A DNA stretch of 7,962 bases from Treponema sp. (GCA_031266635.1 JAISAN010000115.1:1-7962); one strand, 5' to 3'. Positions 1 through 5,014 are shown, numbered from the stretch's first letter. The notes: generated from the letters alone by a model not told the origin. Translations and numbers: made by a program.

Positions 1-471
1 GCCGCGGATGCCGCCAAACTCGCGGGCGGGTCCCGGGACCGGGCTATTGCCGGGGCATTTGGCGCCATGCTCCTCGCGGGGGCCAAACAGCGTGCCGGTG
101 AAATAGCTGCCGGGACCAAGGGGAAACTGGCGGATAAAGACGGCTATCCTGCCATAAGCCGTGTCGGATCTGGAAATAGCATTAAAAATCAAAACGCCAA
201 CGGTACCCAAAGTTTCAGTGACGCAGAGCAAGCCTCAAGGGATTTTACTAAAAACAGAATCGGCCAGCAGAAAGCTCAGGCGGAAAAGAACGCCCCCCAG
301 CCTCCCCAAAACCCCGGCTCTCCCAGTTCGGGGGAGGCAAAACGCCTGAACAATGAAGGGCAAAACCCCCGGCCTCCCCGGAGCGGAAGGGGCGGGCCTC
401 CGGAGGGCGGCGGCAGCAGCAGCGCCGGCCGGGGCAATTCTTCCGGCCCAAGCCCTTCAGGCGGAAAATAA
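1..471 (+). CDS. C-terminal part of a probable conjugation membrane protein (VirB6/TrbL-like), 5' end outside the window
   Basis: The frame is open from base 1 to the TAA at 469-471, giving 156 residues. The first internal ATG is at 67, but the coding frame clearly precedes it, so the start lies upstream of the window. The visible part opens with an Ala/Gly-rich stretch (residues around AGAFGAMLLAGAKQR) that could be the end of a membrane or amphipathic segment. It then becomes hydrophilic and, over the last 60 residues, very rich in Pro, Gly, Ser and Arg. A long Gly/Ser/Pro-rich tail after an Ala/Gly-rich helical region is typical of VirB6/TrbL-type inner-membrane channel proteins of type IV secretion systems. 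The tail alone cannot prove this, and any membrane protein with a disordered tail would fit. A hairpin terminator follows immediately, so this is probably the last gene of an operon. A VirB10-like remnant near 5230-5460 supports a conjugation context. Confidence 0.45.
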   Translation, partial: AADAAKLAGGSRDRAIAGAFGAMLLAGAKQRAGEIAAGTKGKLADKDGYPAISRVGSGNSIKNQNANGTQSFSDAEQASRDFTKNRIGQQKAQAEKNAPQPPQNPGSPSSGEAKRLNNEGQNPRPPRSGRGGPPEGGGSSSAGRGNSSGPSPSGGK

Positions 472-474
472 ACC

Positions 475-504
475 AAAGGCCCCGCTTTGCCGGAGCCTTT
501 TTTT
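475..504 (+). terminator. Rho-independent terminator after the left-end gene
   Basis: AAAGGCCCCG (475-484) pairs with CGGAGCCTTT (491-500) with one mismatch around a 6-nt loop, and is followed by a T-run through 504. It sits 4 bases after the stop codon of the gene ending at 471. Confidence 0.7.
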
Positions 505-604
505 CGGAACATAAATTATTAAAAAACCGCCCTTCTGTTTCCCAGCTTGAATAATCGTATTCACATCCATGATGCCGAGAGCGGGATTCGCGGGACTTGC
601 CTGC

Positions 605-772
605 CGTCTCGTTTTCAATCTCCCGCTTAAACAATAATATAAGGCCGTCATGATATGATGCAGCCAATTCCCATCCTTCCTTTCCTAAGTTTGTTAATTT
701 TTCGTAACTACCATCTGATAAATGAACACCAGGGATGGCCGCGGCGAAAAACTGGCCCACATCAGGCCGCAC
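605..772 (-). pseudogene. Remnant of a DUF4177-like small protein
   Basis: On the reverse strand about 50 residues read like the C-terminal half of a DUF4177-type protein: a leucine/glycine-rich turn (YEKLTNLGKEGWELAAS) followed by a hydrophobic strand ending in LLFKRE. The 'GxEGWEL...FKR' pattern is the family signature as I know it. No N-terminal half and no convincing start codon with a ribosome binding site is present upstream. Downstream the frame runs on into the complement of the left-end gene, which is not believable protein. The local base composition is more AT-rich than the flanking genes. I read this as a fragment. The alternative is a chance resemblance. Confidence 0.33.
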
Positions 773-774
773 AC

Positions 775-804
775 TTGATCTTATCCGTACACGCGGCTTA
801 GAAT
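775..804 (+). promoter_or_regulatory. Possible promoter for the small ORF at 838
   Basis: TTGATC (775-780) and TAGAAT (799-804) are separated by 18 bp and lie about 35 bp before the start codon at 838. The match is moderate and rests on the hexamers alone. Confidence 0.3.
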
Positions 805-837
805 CAATTAGCAGCTTTTTAAGGGGGATAAACCGTT

Positions 838-1023
838 ATGCCGGAAACCGCGAAGCCCCCGCCGAACCGGAATCCCGCGCCCTCCTCCGCCCCCCGTCCC
901 TTGACGGGGCAAGAAATCGAATTCTTGAGGCAAGATCTGAAAGATATGGTAAAAGACGCGAAGAATTATTTCAGGAAGAAAAGGGAAGCGCCGGAAACCG
1001 GGCAAGCCTGCCCGGAAATATAG
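838..1023 (+). CDS. Small hypothetical protein, 61 residues, ending at an amber codon
   Basis: ATG at 838 is preceded by a strong ribosome binding site (AAGGGGGA, 821-828) at good spacing, which decides the start. The product begins with about 20 Pro/Asn/Ala-rich, probably disordered residues. A charged helix follows (roughly residues 23-50, around LTGQEIEFLRQDLKDMVKDA), then a basic KNYFRKKR segment. There is no signal peptide, membrane segment or motif I recognise. The ORF ends with TAG at 1021-1023, and the same frame keeps coding-like composition afterwards, so the protein may be a truncated version of a longer ancestor. It is probably an accessory gene of the mobile element, with unknown function. 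Confidence 0.5.
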   Translation: MPETAKPPPNRNPAPSSAPRPLTGQEIEFLRQDLKDMVKDAKNYFRKKREAPETGQACPEI

Positions 1024-1205
1024 AAGAACGCCCCCTTCTGGGCCGGGCCGCCGCCCGCCGCTTATGATGCCAGGGAAAAATTACAGATCAAGGAATAGGA
1101 AAGAGATGAATTCCTAAATATCTATAGGCGTTATAAACGGCGTCAACACGCGGAAAAAAAAGAATACCGGAAATCACTTAAGGAATCAGCCGGCAAGCCC
1201 GGTAA

Positions 1206-1267
1206 TTATCCGTTCCGGTTATCCACAATCCTCCGCGTGTATTATCCACGCTCCGTCATGCGGATAA
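1206..1267 (+). other. Cluster of DnaA-box-like TTATCC sites
   Basis: A perfect match to the DnaA box consensus TTATNCACA lies at 1219-1227 (TTATCCACA). A one-mismatch copy lies at 1242-1250 (TTATCCACG) and another on the reverse strand at 1267-1259 (TTATCCGCA). A weaker TTATCCGTT is at 1206-1214. Such clustering is typical of a replication origin or of DnaA-controlled DNA, but no rep gene or AT-rich unwinding region is obvious next to it. Confidence 0.35.
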
Positions 1268-1282
1268 CCGGGCGGTTTTTTT
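1215..1282 (+). terminator. Long-loop inverted repeat with T7, possible terminator
   Basis: CCGGTTATCC (1215-1224) is the exact reverse complement of GGATAACCGG (1262-1271), and GCGG plus seven T residues (1276-1282) follow. The 37-nt loop is unusually long for a rho-independent terminator. The repeat also contains two of the DnaA-like sites, so it may have another role. Confidence 0.35.
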
Positions 1283-1284
1283 AA

Positions 1285-1363
1285 CCAAGCAGGAGGCCGG
1301 CTCATTATTTGAGCAGCATTCTCTCACACCGCCGTGCCCGCGGGCCCGTACACGGCGGTTCAA
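1285..1363 (-). ncRNA. Group II intron domain V-VI-like remnant (reverse strand)
   Basis: Read on the reverse strand, the segment has a 9-bp perfect stem ACCGCCGTG / CACGGCGGT (1359-1351 with 1336-1328) closing a 14-nt loop, followed directly by TGTGAGAG. A smaller hairpin GCTCA/TGAGC (1314-1300) comes next, then GCCTCCTGCTTGG. The order 'AACCGCCGTGTACGG...CACGGCGGTGTGAGAG', hairpin, 'CCTCCT' resembles the 3' end (domains V and VI) of bacterial group II introns, particularly class C, as I know them. The reverse transcriptase that should lie upstream on the same strand is absent: that DNA carries other genes. This would therefore be a 3' fragment. The inner stem pairs poorly, which fits decay or a chance hairpin. 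Confidence 0.4.
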
Positions 1364-1708
1364 CGGGCGGGAACAGGCATTCGTAAACTCAGAATTTGGC
1401 CTGTCATTTTGCGGGGCGTCTCAAACTTTTTCAGTACACCGGGAAATCCGGGTGATTCAAGATACTGGCTGGCCAGCGGGGGCTTGAATACCCGGCCGTC
1501 AGCTATCCGCTGGCGGCGGTGTTTCCCGCATTCATTATTTTCCATCCGGGGCGCCGCCATAACGCCCTCCGCGCCGTTTTCACAAGTATTTCATTGAGAA
1601 GTACACCGTGCGTGAAACTGCCTCCTGTATTTGTATCCGTATAAAAGACGGAGAATATTATGACATCCTCCCGAAGCCTTGCGAACAGGCGGGAAGATTG
1701 CTGTACCC
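1364..1708. other. Stretch without a confident gene
   Basis: No start with a ribosome binding site and no recognisable family is seen on either strand. On the reverse strand one frame is open across roughly 1760-1503 and reads partly like protein (for example LREDVIIFSVFYTDTN, then THGVLLNEILVKTARR) before a TAG at 1505-1503. It has no start codon and overlaps the tail of the retropepsin remnant in another frame. It may be a decayed gene fragment. Confidence 0.35.
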
Positions 1709-2099
1709 TTAATTCTGCCGGGGCGGTATTGTAAATGAAAATTAGGTGCGGCTGCCGCCGTGAAGGAGAACGAAATCACCGAACGTAATAATGTCCATGC
1801 CGATAATCATTCCGGCGTCATTGCTGAAATTGCAGACGGCGACTTCAATATTCTGTTTCAAAAGATCGTTCGGGAGTTCCAGTGCCAGCATGACAACGGG
1901 GACTTTCTGGATTCCAGTTACGCCGCGGATGAGTTTCGATCCGATTTGCGTAAGCCCCAATTCCCTCTGTATCCTTTGGGTGATAGCCGAGAAAGTCGCG
2001 CCGGTGTCCCAAAGGGCATTTGTTACCGTATCTTTGGGGATAGACGCTGAAACGCCGAGAGATAGGCCGGTGTAACAATACGCCGCTGTAATTTGGCAT
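1709..2099 (-). pseudogene. Retropepsin-like aspartyl protease, apparently inactivated
   Basis: The reverse-strand frame from 2101 to 1742 encodes a retroviral-type aspartyl protease fold. It has the active-site triplet in NALWDTGATFSAI (Asp codon at 2008-2006), then a strand region VPVVMLALELPN, then the second conserved block GMIIGMDIITFGDF with its hydrophobic-hydrophobic-Gly pattern. Enzymes of this kind work as dimers on peptides; the substrate is unknown. Two defects are visible. First, no ATG, GTG or TTG precedes the active site in this frame. The only nearby ATG (2099) is in another frame, and a +1 shift would be needed to join MPNYSGVLLHRP to the protease. Second, a TAA (1744-1742) interrupts the end, after which the same frame continues FSFTIPPRQN to a TAA at 1711-1709, which reads like a normal family C-terminus. 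An ATT start at 2092 is the alternative to a frameshift. It lies about 20 bp downstream of the DUF5678-type gene, a pairing common for this family. Confidence 0.65.
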
Positions 2100-2122
2100 A
2101 GTTATATGTAAGCGGAGCCTTT

Positions 2123-2365
2123 TCAGACATCGGCAAAACCTGCGAACGGGGAGATATAGTGCATCCCGTCTTCAATGTCTTCCGGTATGCCCTGCAGCAT
2201 GAACGATCCGAGCGGGCGGGTCTTTATTGTCTCGTGATAGGCGGTTCCGGCGTCATCATAGACCCCGATAACTTCCTCACCAGCGATGACTATATGCTTT
2301 CCATGGTACTTTGCCCGCAGTTCGGGCTTGTTGGCCCAGTAAAACGCTTCCTCTTTCTCATACAT
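2123..2365 (-). CDS. DUF5678-type small protein
   Basis: The 80-residue product starts at the ATG at 2365, chosen because GGAAGG lies 10 bases upstream. A TTG further upstream in the same frame has no such site. The N-terminal half carries the pattern I associate with DUF5678: an acidic/aromatic helix (EKEEAFYWANKPELRAKY, residues 3-20), then HGKHIVIAGEEVIGVYDD (21-38) where the family has 'YPGKxVAIxDgxVvGxxxD', then a helix containing AYHETIK. The C-terminal third (SFMLQGIPEDIED) is typical of the version encoded beside retropepsin-like genes. The protein is soluble with no catalytic residues evident. It is the middle gene of a three-gene reverse-strand run: a broken gene upstream ends 20 bp before it, and the protease remnant begins about 23 bp after it. 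The function of the family is unknown to me. A role with the protease (substrate, inhibitor or specificity partner) is inferred from position only. Confidence 0.72.
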   Translation of the reverse strand: MYEKEEAFYWANKPELRAKYHGKHIVIAGEEVIGVYDDAGTAYHETIKTRPLGSFMLQGIPEDIEDGMHYISPFAGFADV

Positions 2366-2385
2366 GGTTTGTTTACCTTCCAAAA

Positions 2386-2642
2386 TCAGGCATAGGTGAC
2401 AGCCCGTTTTATTTCCTGTTTTGGGGCGGTATCGGCGGGGATTGCCCGGGCACGCGGGCCTATAATCAGTTTTTTACCGGCATAATAGCGTTTCAGCGAT
2501 TCAGCGATTCATCCATCACGTCTTCCGGTATGCCGCCGGCAGCCAGCGAAGAACCGCCAGGTATAGCCGCTTCCTTACCGGGGTATTTTTCTTTGAGCAC
2601 GGCCCGGCATACCCTGGCGAACGGGTGTTTGATCTTGGCCAC
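2386..2642 (-). pseudogene. Small basic protein broken by an 8-bp tandem duplication
   Basis: From GTG at 2642 the frame reads AKIKHPFARVCRAVLKEKYPGKEA, a Gly/Ser linker and IPEDVMDESLNR, then hits TGA at 2495-2493, giving 49 residues. At the stop, the 8-base unit CAGCGATT (forward strand) is present twice in tandem (2494-2501 and 2502-2509). Removing one copy joins the reading frame to ESLKRYYAGKKLIIGPRARA and on to a natural end at 2388-2386, for 82 residues in all. The two halves have matching lysine-rich composition. Upstream are AAGGA and a good promoter (2695-2667), which support a real gene. The product has no family I recognise. Its place before the DUF5678-type and retropepsin genes suggests a three-gene unit. 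Confidence 0.6.
2494..2509. repeat. 8-bp perfect tandem duplication (CAGCGATT x2)
   Basis: The unit CAGCGATT occurs twice without a gap inside the reverse-strand small gene and shifts its frame. Loss of one copy would restore an 82-residue ORF, so the lesion is a simple slippage or duplication event and in principle reversible. Confidence 0.85.
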
Positions 2643-2666
2643 GGCCTTTTTTATTCCTTGGTGTTA

Positions 2667-2695
2667 AGTATGTGCCTGAGACTTCATGCTGTCAA
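2667..2695 (-). promoter_or_regulatory. Promoter of the reverse-strand three-gene run
   Basis: On the reverse strand TTGACA (2695-2690) and CATACT (2672-2667) are spaced by 17 bp. Transcription would start near 2660, just before the GTG at 2642, and would diverge from the fic gene. Confidence 0.5.
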
Positions 2696-2724
2696 GGGCG
2701 CGGACTTTTTACTTTTCCCGCTCC

Positions 2725-2759
2725 TTGCCTATTGCCCCAATATGTTTTATTATATTGGG
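2725..2759 (+). promoter_or_regulatory. fic promoter with overlapping inverted-repeat operator
   Basis: TTGCCT (2725-2730) and TATTAT (2748-2753) are 17 bp apart, about 40 bp before the fic start codon. A perfect inverted repeat, CCCAATAT (2736-2743) and ATATTGGG (2752-2759) with an 8-bp centre, covers the spacer and -10 region. A regulator bound there would block this promoter. No candidate regulator gene is adjacent, so the binding protein is unknown. Confidence 0.45.
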
Positions 2760-2793
2760 CAAACTATGGGTTAAAACTGCCGGGATAAAAACT

Positions 2794-3519
2794 ATGATTT
2801 TACCGCTGTTAAACCGCCTTCAGGAAGAACGCCGCGTAAAGCTTACCGGAGGGCTATACCACTTCACTCAAATCAGCCTCCGTTACAACTCAAACCGTAT
2901 CGAGGGAAGCCGCCTGACCGAGGACCAGACCCGCTATATCTTTGAAACCAACTCTATCTGTACCGATAACCAAACCGCCAATGTTGACGATATTATCGAG
3001 ACTAAAAATCATTTCGCCTGTTTTGACTATATGCTCGGCCGCGCCGGTTCGCCCCTGCTGGAAAACATTATTACATCCGCGCACAAAATCCTTAAATCTT
3101 CCGCCAGCCAGGATTCGCCCGATTGGTTCAAGGCAGGCGGGTACAAAGCCTTCGCCAATGAGGCAGAGGGAACGGATACCGCGCCGCCTTCCCTGGTGCG
3201 GGCGGAAATGGATACGCTCCTGCGCCGGTATAACCAATTAGGCAAGCCTTCCTTCGAGGATATTACCGCCTTCCATTACCGGTTTGAGAAAATTCATCCT
3301 TTCCAGGACGGCAATGGCCGTGTCGGAAGGCTTGTTCTTTTCCGTGAATGCCTGAGAAACGGCATACAGCCTTTCATCATTGACGAGCAGCATAAGCTTT
3401 TCTATTACCGTGGCTTGCGGGAATTTGATCGTACCCCCGGTTATCTGCTTGATACCTGCCGGTCTGCCCAGGATCGCTATGAAGAGCGGATGGCTTATTT
3501 TGACCGCTCCAATTCCTAA
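2794..3519 (+). CDS. Fic family protein, class II (N-terminal inhibitory helix), probable AMP-transferase
   Basis: The product has 241 residues. Fic enzymes usually transfer AMP from ATP to a hydroxyl of a target protein. The catalytic motif HPFQDGNGRVGR (residues 168-179) is complete and matches HPFx[D/E]GNGRxxR. Near the N-terminus SNRIEG (33-38) matches the inhibitory motif [S/T]xxxE[G/N], where the glutamate (E37) blocks productive ATP binding. This places it with the self-inhibited class whose motif precedes the Fic core. The target-binding flap region before the motif and the helix after it (LVLFRECLRNGI) are present. I chose ATG 2794 because the frame upstream (from 2686) crosses both promoters and reads as non-protein; a weak GGGA lies before 2794. 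The gene is intact and stands alone. It converges with the SprT-like gene and diverges from the three-gene run. The target and the activating signal cannot be read from the sequence. Confidence 0.93.
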   Translation: MILPLLNRLQEERRVKLTGGLYHFTQISLRYNSNRIEGSRLTEDQTRYIFETNSICTDNQTANVDDIIETKNHFACFDYMLGRAGSPLLENIITSAHKILKSSASQDSPDWFKAGGYKAFANEAEGTDTAPPSLVRAEMDTLLRRYNQLGKPSFEDITAFHYRFEKIHPFQDGNGRVGRLVLFRECLRNGIQPFIIDEQHKLFYYRGLREFDRTPGYLLDTCRSAQDRYEERMAYFDRSNS

Positions 3520-3542
3520 AAACCCGCCCGGGGGAAGGCGGG
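3518..3542 (-). terminator. Terminator between convergent fic and SprT-like genes
   Basis: CCCGCC (3523-3528) and GGCGGG (3537-3542) form a GC-rich hairpin. Read on the reverse strand it is followed by five T residues (3522-3518), so it best serves the SprT-like gene ending at 3551. The forward side lacks a T-run. Confidence 0.6.
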
Positions 3543-3550
3543 GATTCATA

Positions 3551-4258
3551 TCAGCTTTCCGCGAAAGGCGCCATACAGTCCCCGCATATCAGTTTAAGCC
3601 CCGGCCTGCCCCATGCGTTATTGCCGCAGGGGCAGGCGTATTTTTTCTTGGACGTGTACTTTTCCGCCCCCCTCCCTGTATTTTTATCTTTCCAATCCAC
3701 CCCTCCGTTTCCTTCCCCTTCCCGGTCTTTTTCCCGCCCCTTCTTTCCCGCCGGTTCGGGGCTCCGGCGGGCAGGCAGATAGGTAAGCCGCAGTTCCTTC
3801 AGGGACCCGGCGCTCAGGCTTTTGAATGCCCTGATAAACAGCCCCTTCCCGTCAATGTACTGGGTCACCGTCTGCCCCGTCTTCTTCCCGCCGGGCTTCC
3901 CGGTAACGGACGGAATGAGCCCTAATCTCTCCATCATCCCGGCCCATTCGCGGTTATGATAGGCGGCCCGTGAAGGACACCCGAAATCTTCCTGCCACAG
4001 ATGCGCCATCTCATGCACCAGCGTCGCATGCCATTCCTCAAAGGGCCGGTCCAGATAATCCGGATTCAGGTTTATTTCATGCGCTACCCGTTCTTTCCCT
4101 TTTTCTTCCGCCTTCCACCGCCTGGCCGCGAAAAACCTATAGCTTCCGGCGTGGCGGCTCATGTTGACGATACAATCGGGCAGCCTTCCGCCAAAGGGAT
4201 TTTTATTATAAAAATCATACAGATCGTCCAGGGTTTTAAACTGTATCGTGGTAATCAT
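3551..4258 (-). CDS. SprT-like zinc metalloprotein with C-terminal zinc ribbon
   Basis: The product has 235 residues and starts at ATG 4258 with GGAGG 9 bases upstream. The N-terminal half is a SprT-like domain: HEMAH (82-86, the HExxH zinc-binding and catalytic motif, inside LVHEMAHLWQEDFG) and a further likely ligand His101 in YHNREWAGMM. A Lys/Arg/Gly-rich linker follows (about 165-205), then a zinc ribbon with C209, C211, C225 and C228 (CPC...CGDC). SprT/SPRTN proteins are thought to be DNA-associated proteases (SPRTN cuts DNA-protein crosslinks), and mobile elements often carry SprT-like genes. Here proteolysis is inferred from the motif. The basic linker plus ribbon would suit nucleic-acid contact. 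It is transcribed alone from a promoter back-to-back with that of the toxin-antitoxin genes. All ligands expected for function are present and I see no sign of decay. Confidence 0.9.
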   Translation of the reverse strand: MITTIQFKTLDDLYDFYNKNPFGGRLPDCIVNMSRHAGSYRFFAARRWKAEEKGKERVAHEINLNPDYLDRPFEEWHATLVHEMAHLWQEDFGCPSRAAYHNREWAGMMERLGLIPSVTGKPGGKKTGQTVTQYIDGKGLFIRAFKSLSAGSLKELRLTYLPARRSPEPAGKKGREKDREGEGNGGVDWKDKNTGRGAEKYTSKKKYACPCGNNAWGRPGLKLICGDCMAPFAES

Positions 4259-4306
4259 CGTTCATTGCCTCCGCCTGTATATCCTGACGTGCTATAGCAT
4301 ATTTGT

Positions 4307-4335
4307 AAAATACCTTACATTTTTAAAATCCTCAA
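4307..4335 (-). promoter_or_regulatory. Promoter of the SprT-like gene
   Basis: On the reverse strand TTGAGG (4335-4330) and TATTTT (4312-4307) have a 17-bp spacer, about 50 bp before the start codon. A perfect 10-bp palindrome TGCTATAGCA (4290-4299) lies near the predicted transcription start and could be an operator. Confidence 0.45.
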
Positions 4336-4342
4336 TTATAGC

Positions 4343-4372
4343 TTGACACGTTCTTTTTATATTCCGTATACT
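4343..4372 (+). promoter_or_regulatory. Promoter of the toxin-antitoxin genes
   Basis: A perfect TTGACA (4343-4348) is followed after 18 bp by TATACT (4367-4372); an overlapping TATAAT sits at 4372-4377. The -35 box is only 7 bp from that of the divergent SprT-like promoter, so the two may compete or be co-regulated. Confidence 0.65.
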
Positions 4373-4395
4373 ATAATTAATAAGGGGATAAAACC

Positions 4396-4494
4396 TTGAA
4401 AACCGTACCAGCGGCGGACAGCGGCTCCTTGAAAATAACCGGGGAGGGAATCACCGGCCGCGGAGGACGGGTTACCAAACCGCCGTGCGTGTAA
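4396..4494 (+). CDS. Possible 32-residue leader peptide before the toxin
   Basis: TTG at 4396 follows AGGGGAT (4383-4389) at good spacing and the frame runs to TAA at 4492-4494, overlapping the toxin start (4485) by 10 bases. The toxin has no well-placed ribosome binding site of its own, so translation coupling from this ORF would make sense. The peptide (SLKITGEGITGRGG in the middle) has no family I recognise. It could be a remnant of a DNA-binding antitoxin or just spacer. Confidence 0.3.
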   Translation: MKTVPAADSGSLKITGEGITGRGGRVTKPPCV

Positions 4495-4808
4495 TACTGC
4501 ACCCCGTACCGGGAAAATACCTTGAGCGTTTAAACGAACCCGATAAGGGCCGCGTTAAAACCGCCCTCGCCGGGCTTGGAAAAGAACCCCCGGAGGGCGA
4601 CATAAGGCCGGTAACAGGCCAGGCGGGATATTTCCGGCTGAAAATCGGGAGCTACCGGGCCTTGTTCCGGCATAAGGACCGTGATATTTTCGTTACCCAT
4701 ATTGACCCGAGGGGGCAATCATACAATAAAAAGAACAAGGGGGGGAAAGATGACCTCTGCCGTTTTAAGGAAAGAGCTGCACACGATGATCGACGCCATG
4801 CCGGATAA
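4485..4808 (+). CDS. RelE/ParE-superfamily toxin, with an extended C-terminus
   Basis: The product has 107 residues from GTG 4485. RelE-type toxins cut mRNA in the ribosome and slow growth. The fold is recognisable: strand RVILHPV, two helices (KYLERLNEPDKGRVKTALAGL, broken here by the family turn), a KEPPEGDIRPVTG segment, then YFRLKIGSYRALFR (49-62) and DIFVTHIDPRGQSY (67-80) with the Arg residues usual at the active surface (R51, R58, R62, R76). Members normally end shortly after a KK-rich tail, near residue 87. Here the frame runs 20 residues further (DDLCRFKERAAHDD...) over the antitoxin gene. A G7 tract at 4739-4745 explains this: with one more G the frame would end at a TGA overlapping the antitoxin ATG. 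Toxin before antitoxin is the less common order, but known. It is in one operon with the next gene. Confidence 0.8.
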   Translation: MRVILHPVPGKYLERLNEPDKGRVKTALAGLGKEPPEGDIRPVTGQAGYFRLKIGSYRALFRHKDRDIFVTHIDPRGQSYNKKNKGGKDDLCRFKERAAHDDRRHAG

Positions 4809-4971
4809 TTTCGTACAGGCAATAATACCTCTGGTAACCTGCTTTGCGGACGAGTACTGGAAACCCGTTATTGAACCGGCAAACCCGGAGGAAAAAGATA
4901 TGATTGACCGGCGGATGGAAGACTACGAAAAAGACCCGTCAAGTTTCATGCCCCTGGAAAGCATAAACTAG
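4750..4971 (+). CDS. Cognate antitoxin of the RelE-type toxin
   Basis: The 73-residue acidic protein starts at ATG 4750; the G7 tract and GGAAAG just upstream form its ribosome binding site, so the same bases are toxin codons and the antitoxin translation signal. The N-terminal helix (TSAVLRKELHTMIDAMPDNF) would dimerise or bind DNA. The middle is hydrophobic. The C-terminal half (EPANPEEKDMIDRRMEDYEKDPSSF) is acidic and helical, as expected for the segment that wraps a basic RelE-type toxin. Proteins of this type are encoded directly after such toxins. The gene overlaps the toxin frame by 59 bases. The pair probably stabilises the element. Confidence 0.75.
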   Translation: MTSAVLRKELHTMIDAMPDNFVQAIIPLVTCFADEYWKPVIEPANPEEKDMIDRRMEDYEKDPSSFMPLESIN

Positions 4972-5014
4972 GGGTTGCCAGGCGGCTAAAGAACCTTGAA
5001 TCCGCCGGGAACCC

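Larger units (their letters stand above)
1024..1282 (+). pseudogene. Continuation of the 838 frame past the amber stop, interrupted by a second TAG
   Basis: In the same frame as the ORF at 838, the bases after the TAG (1021) encode a Pro/Ala stretch and AAYDAREKLQIKE. A second TAG follows, then a lysine/arginine-rich segment (ERDEFLNIYRRYKRR, AEKKEYRKSLKESAGKPG), and the frame ends in TAA beside a T-run. The charged segment has the look of real protein and is not matched by a better frame. No start codon with a ribosome binding site is seen for this part alone. I infer a longer gene inactivated by two nonsense changes. Read-through of amber codons is a less likely explanation. Confidence 0.3.

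Noticed and set aside
735..1067. Forward ORF of 110 residues
   Set aside because: It has no ribosome binding site, low-complexity Arg/Ala composition, and overlaps in another frame the ORF at 838, which has a strong ribosome binding site.
2159..2667. Forward-strand ORFs opposite the small reverse-strand genes
   Set aside because: They are antisense to recognisable reverse-strand proteins and show no protein family features or start signals.
2686..2793. Upstream in-frame extension of the Fic protein from ATG 2686
   Set aside because: It would overlap the divergent promoter and the fic promoter with its operator, and its residues do not resemble Fic N-termini. ATG 2794 begins the family-like sequence.
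3380..3925. Forward ORF of 181 residues spanning the end of fic and the SprT-like gene
   Set aside because: It crosses a terminator and is antisense to the zinc-ribbon region of the SprT-like gene; the Pro/Phe-rich composition is typical of the shadow of a Lys/Gly-rich gene.
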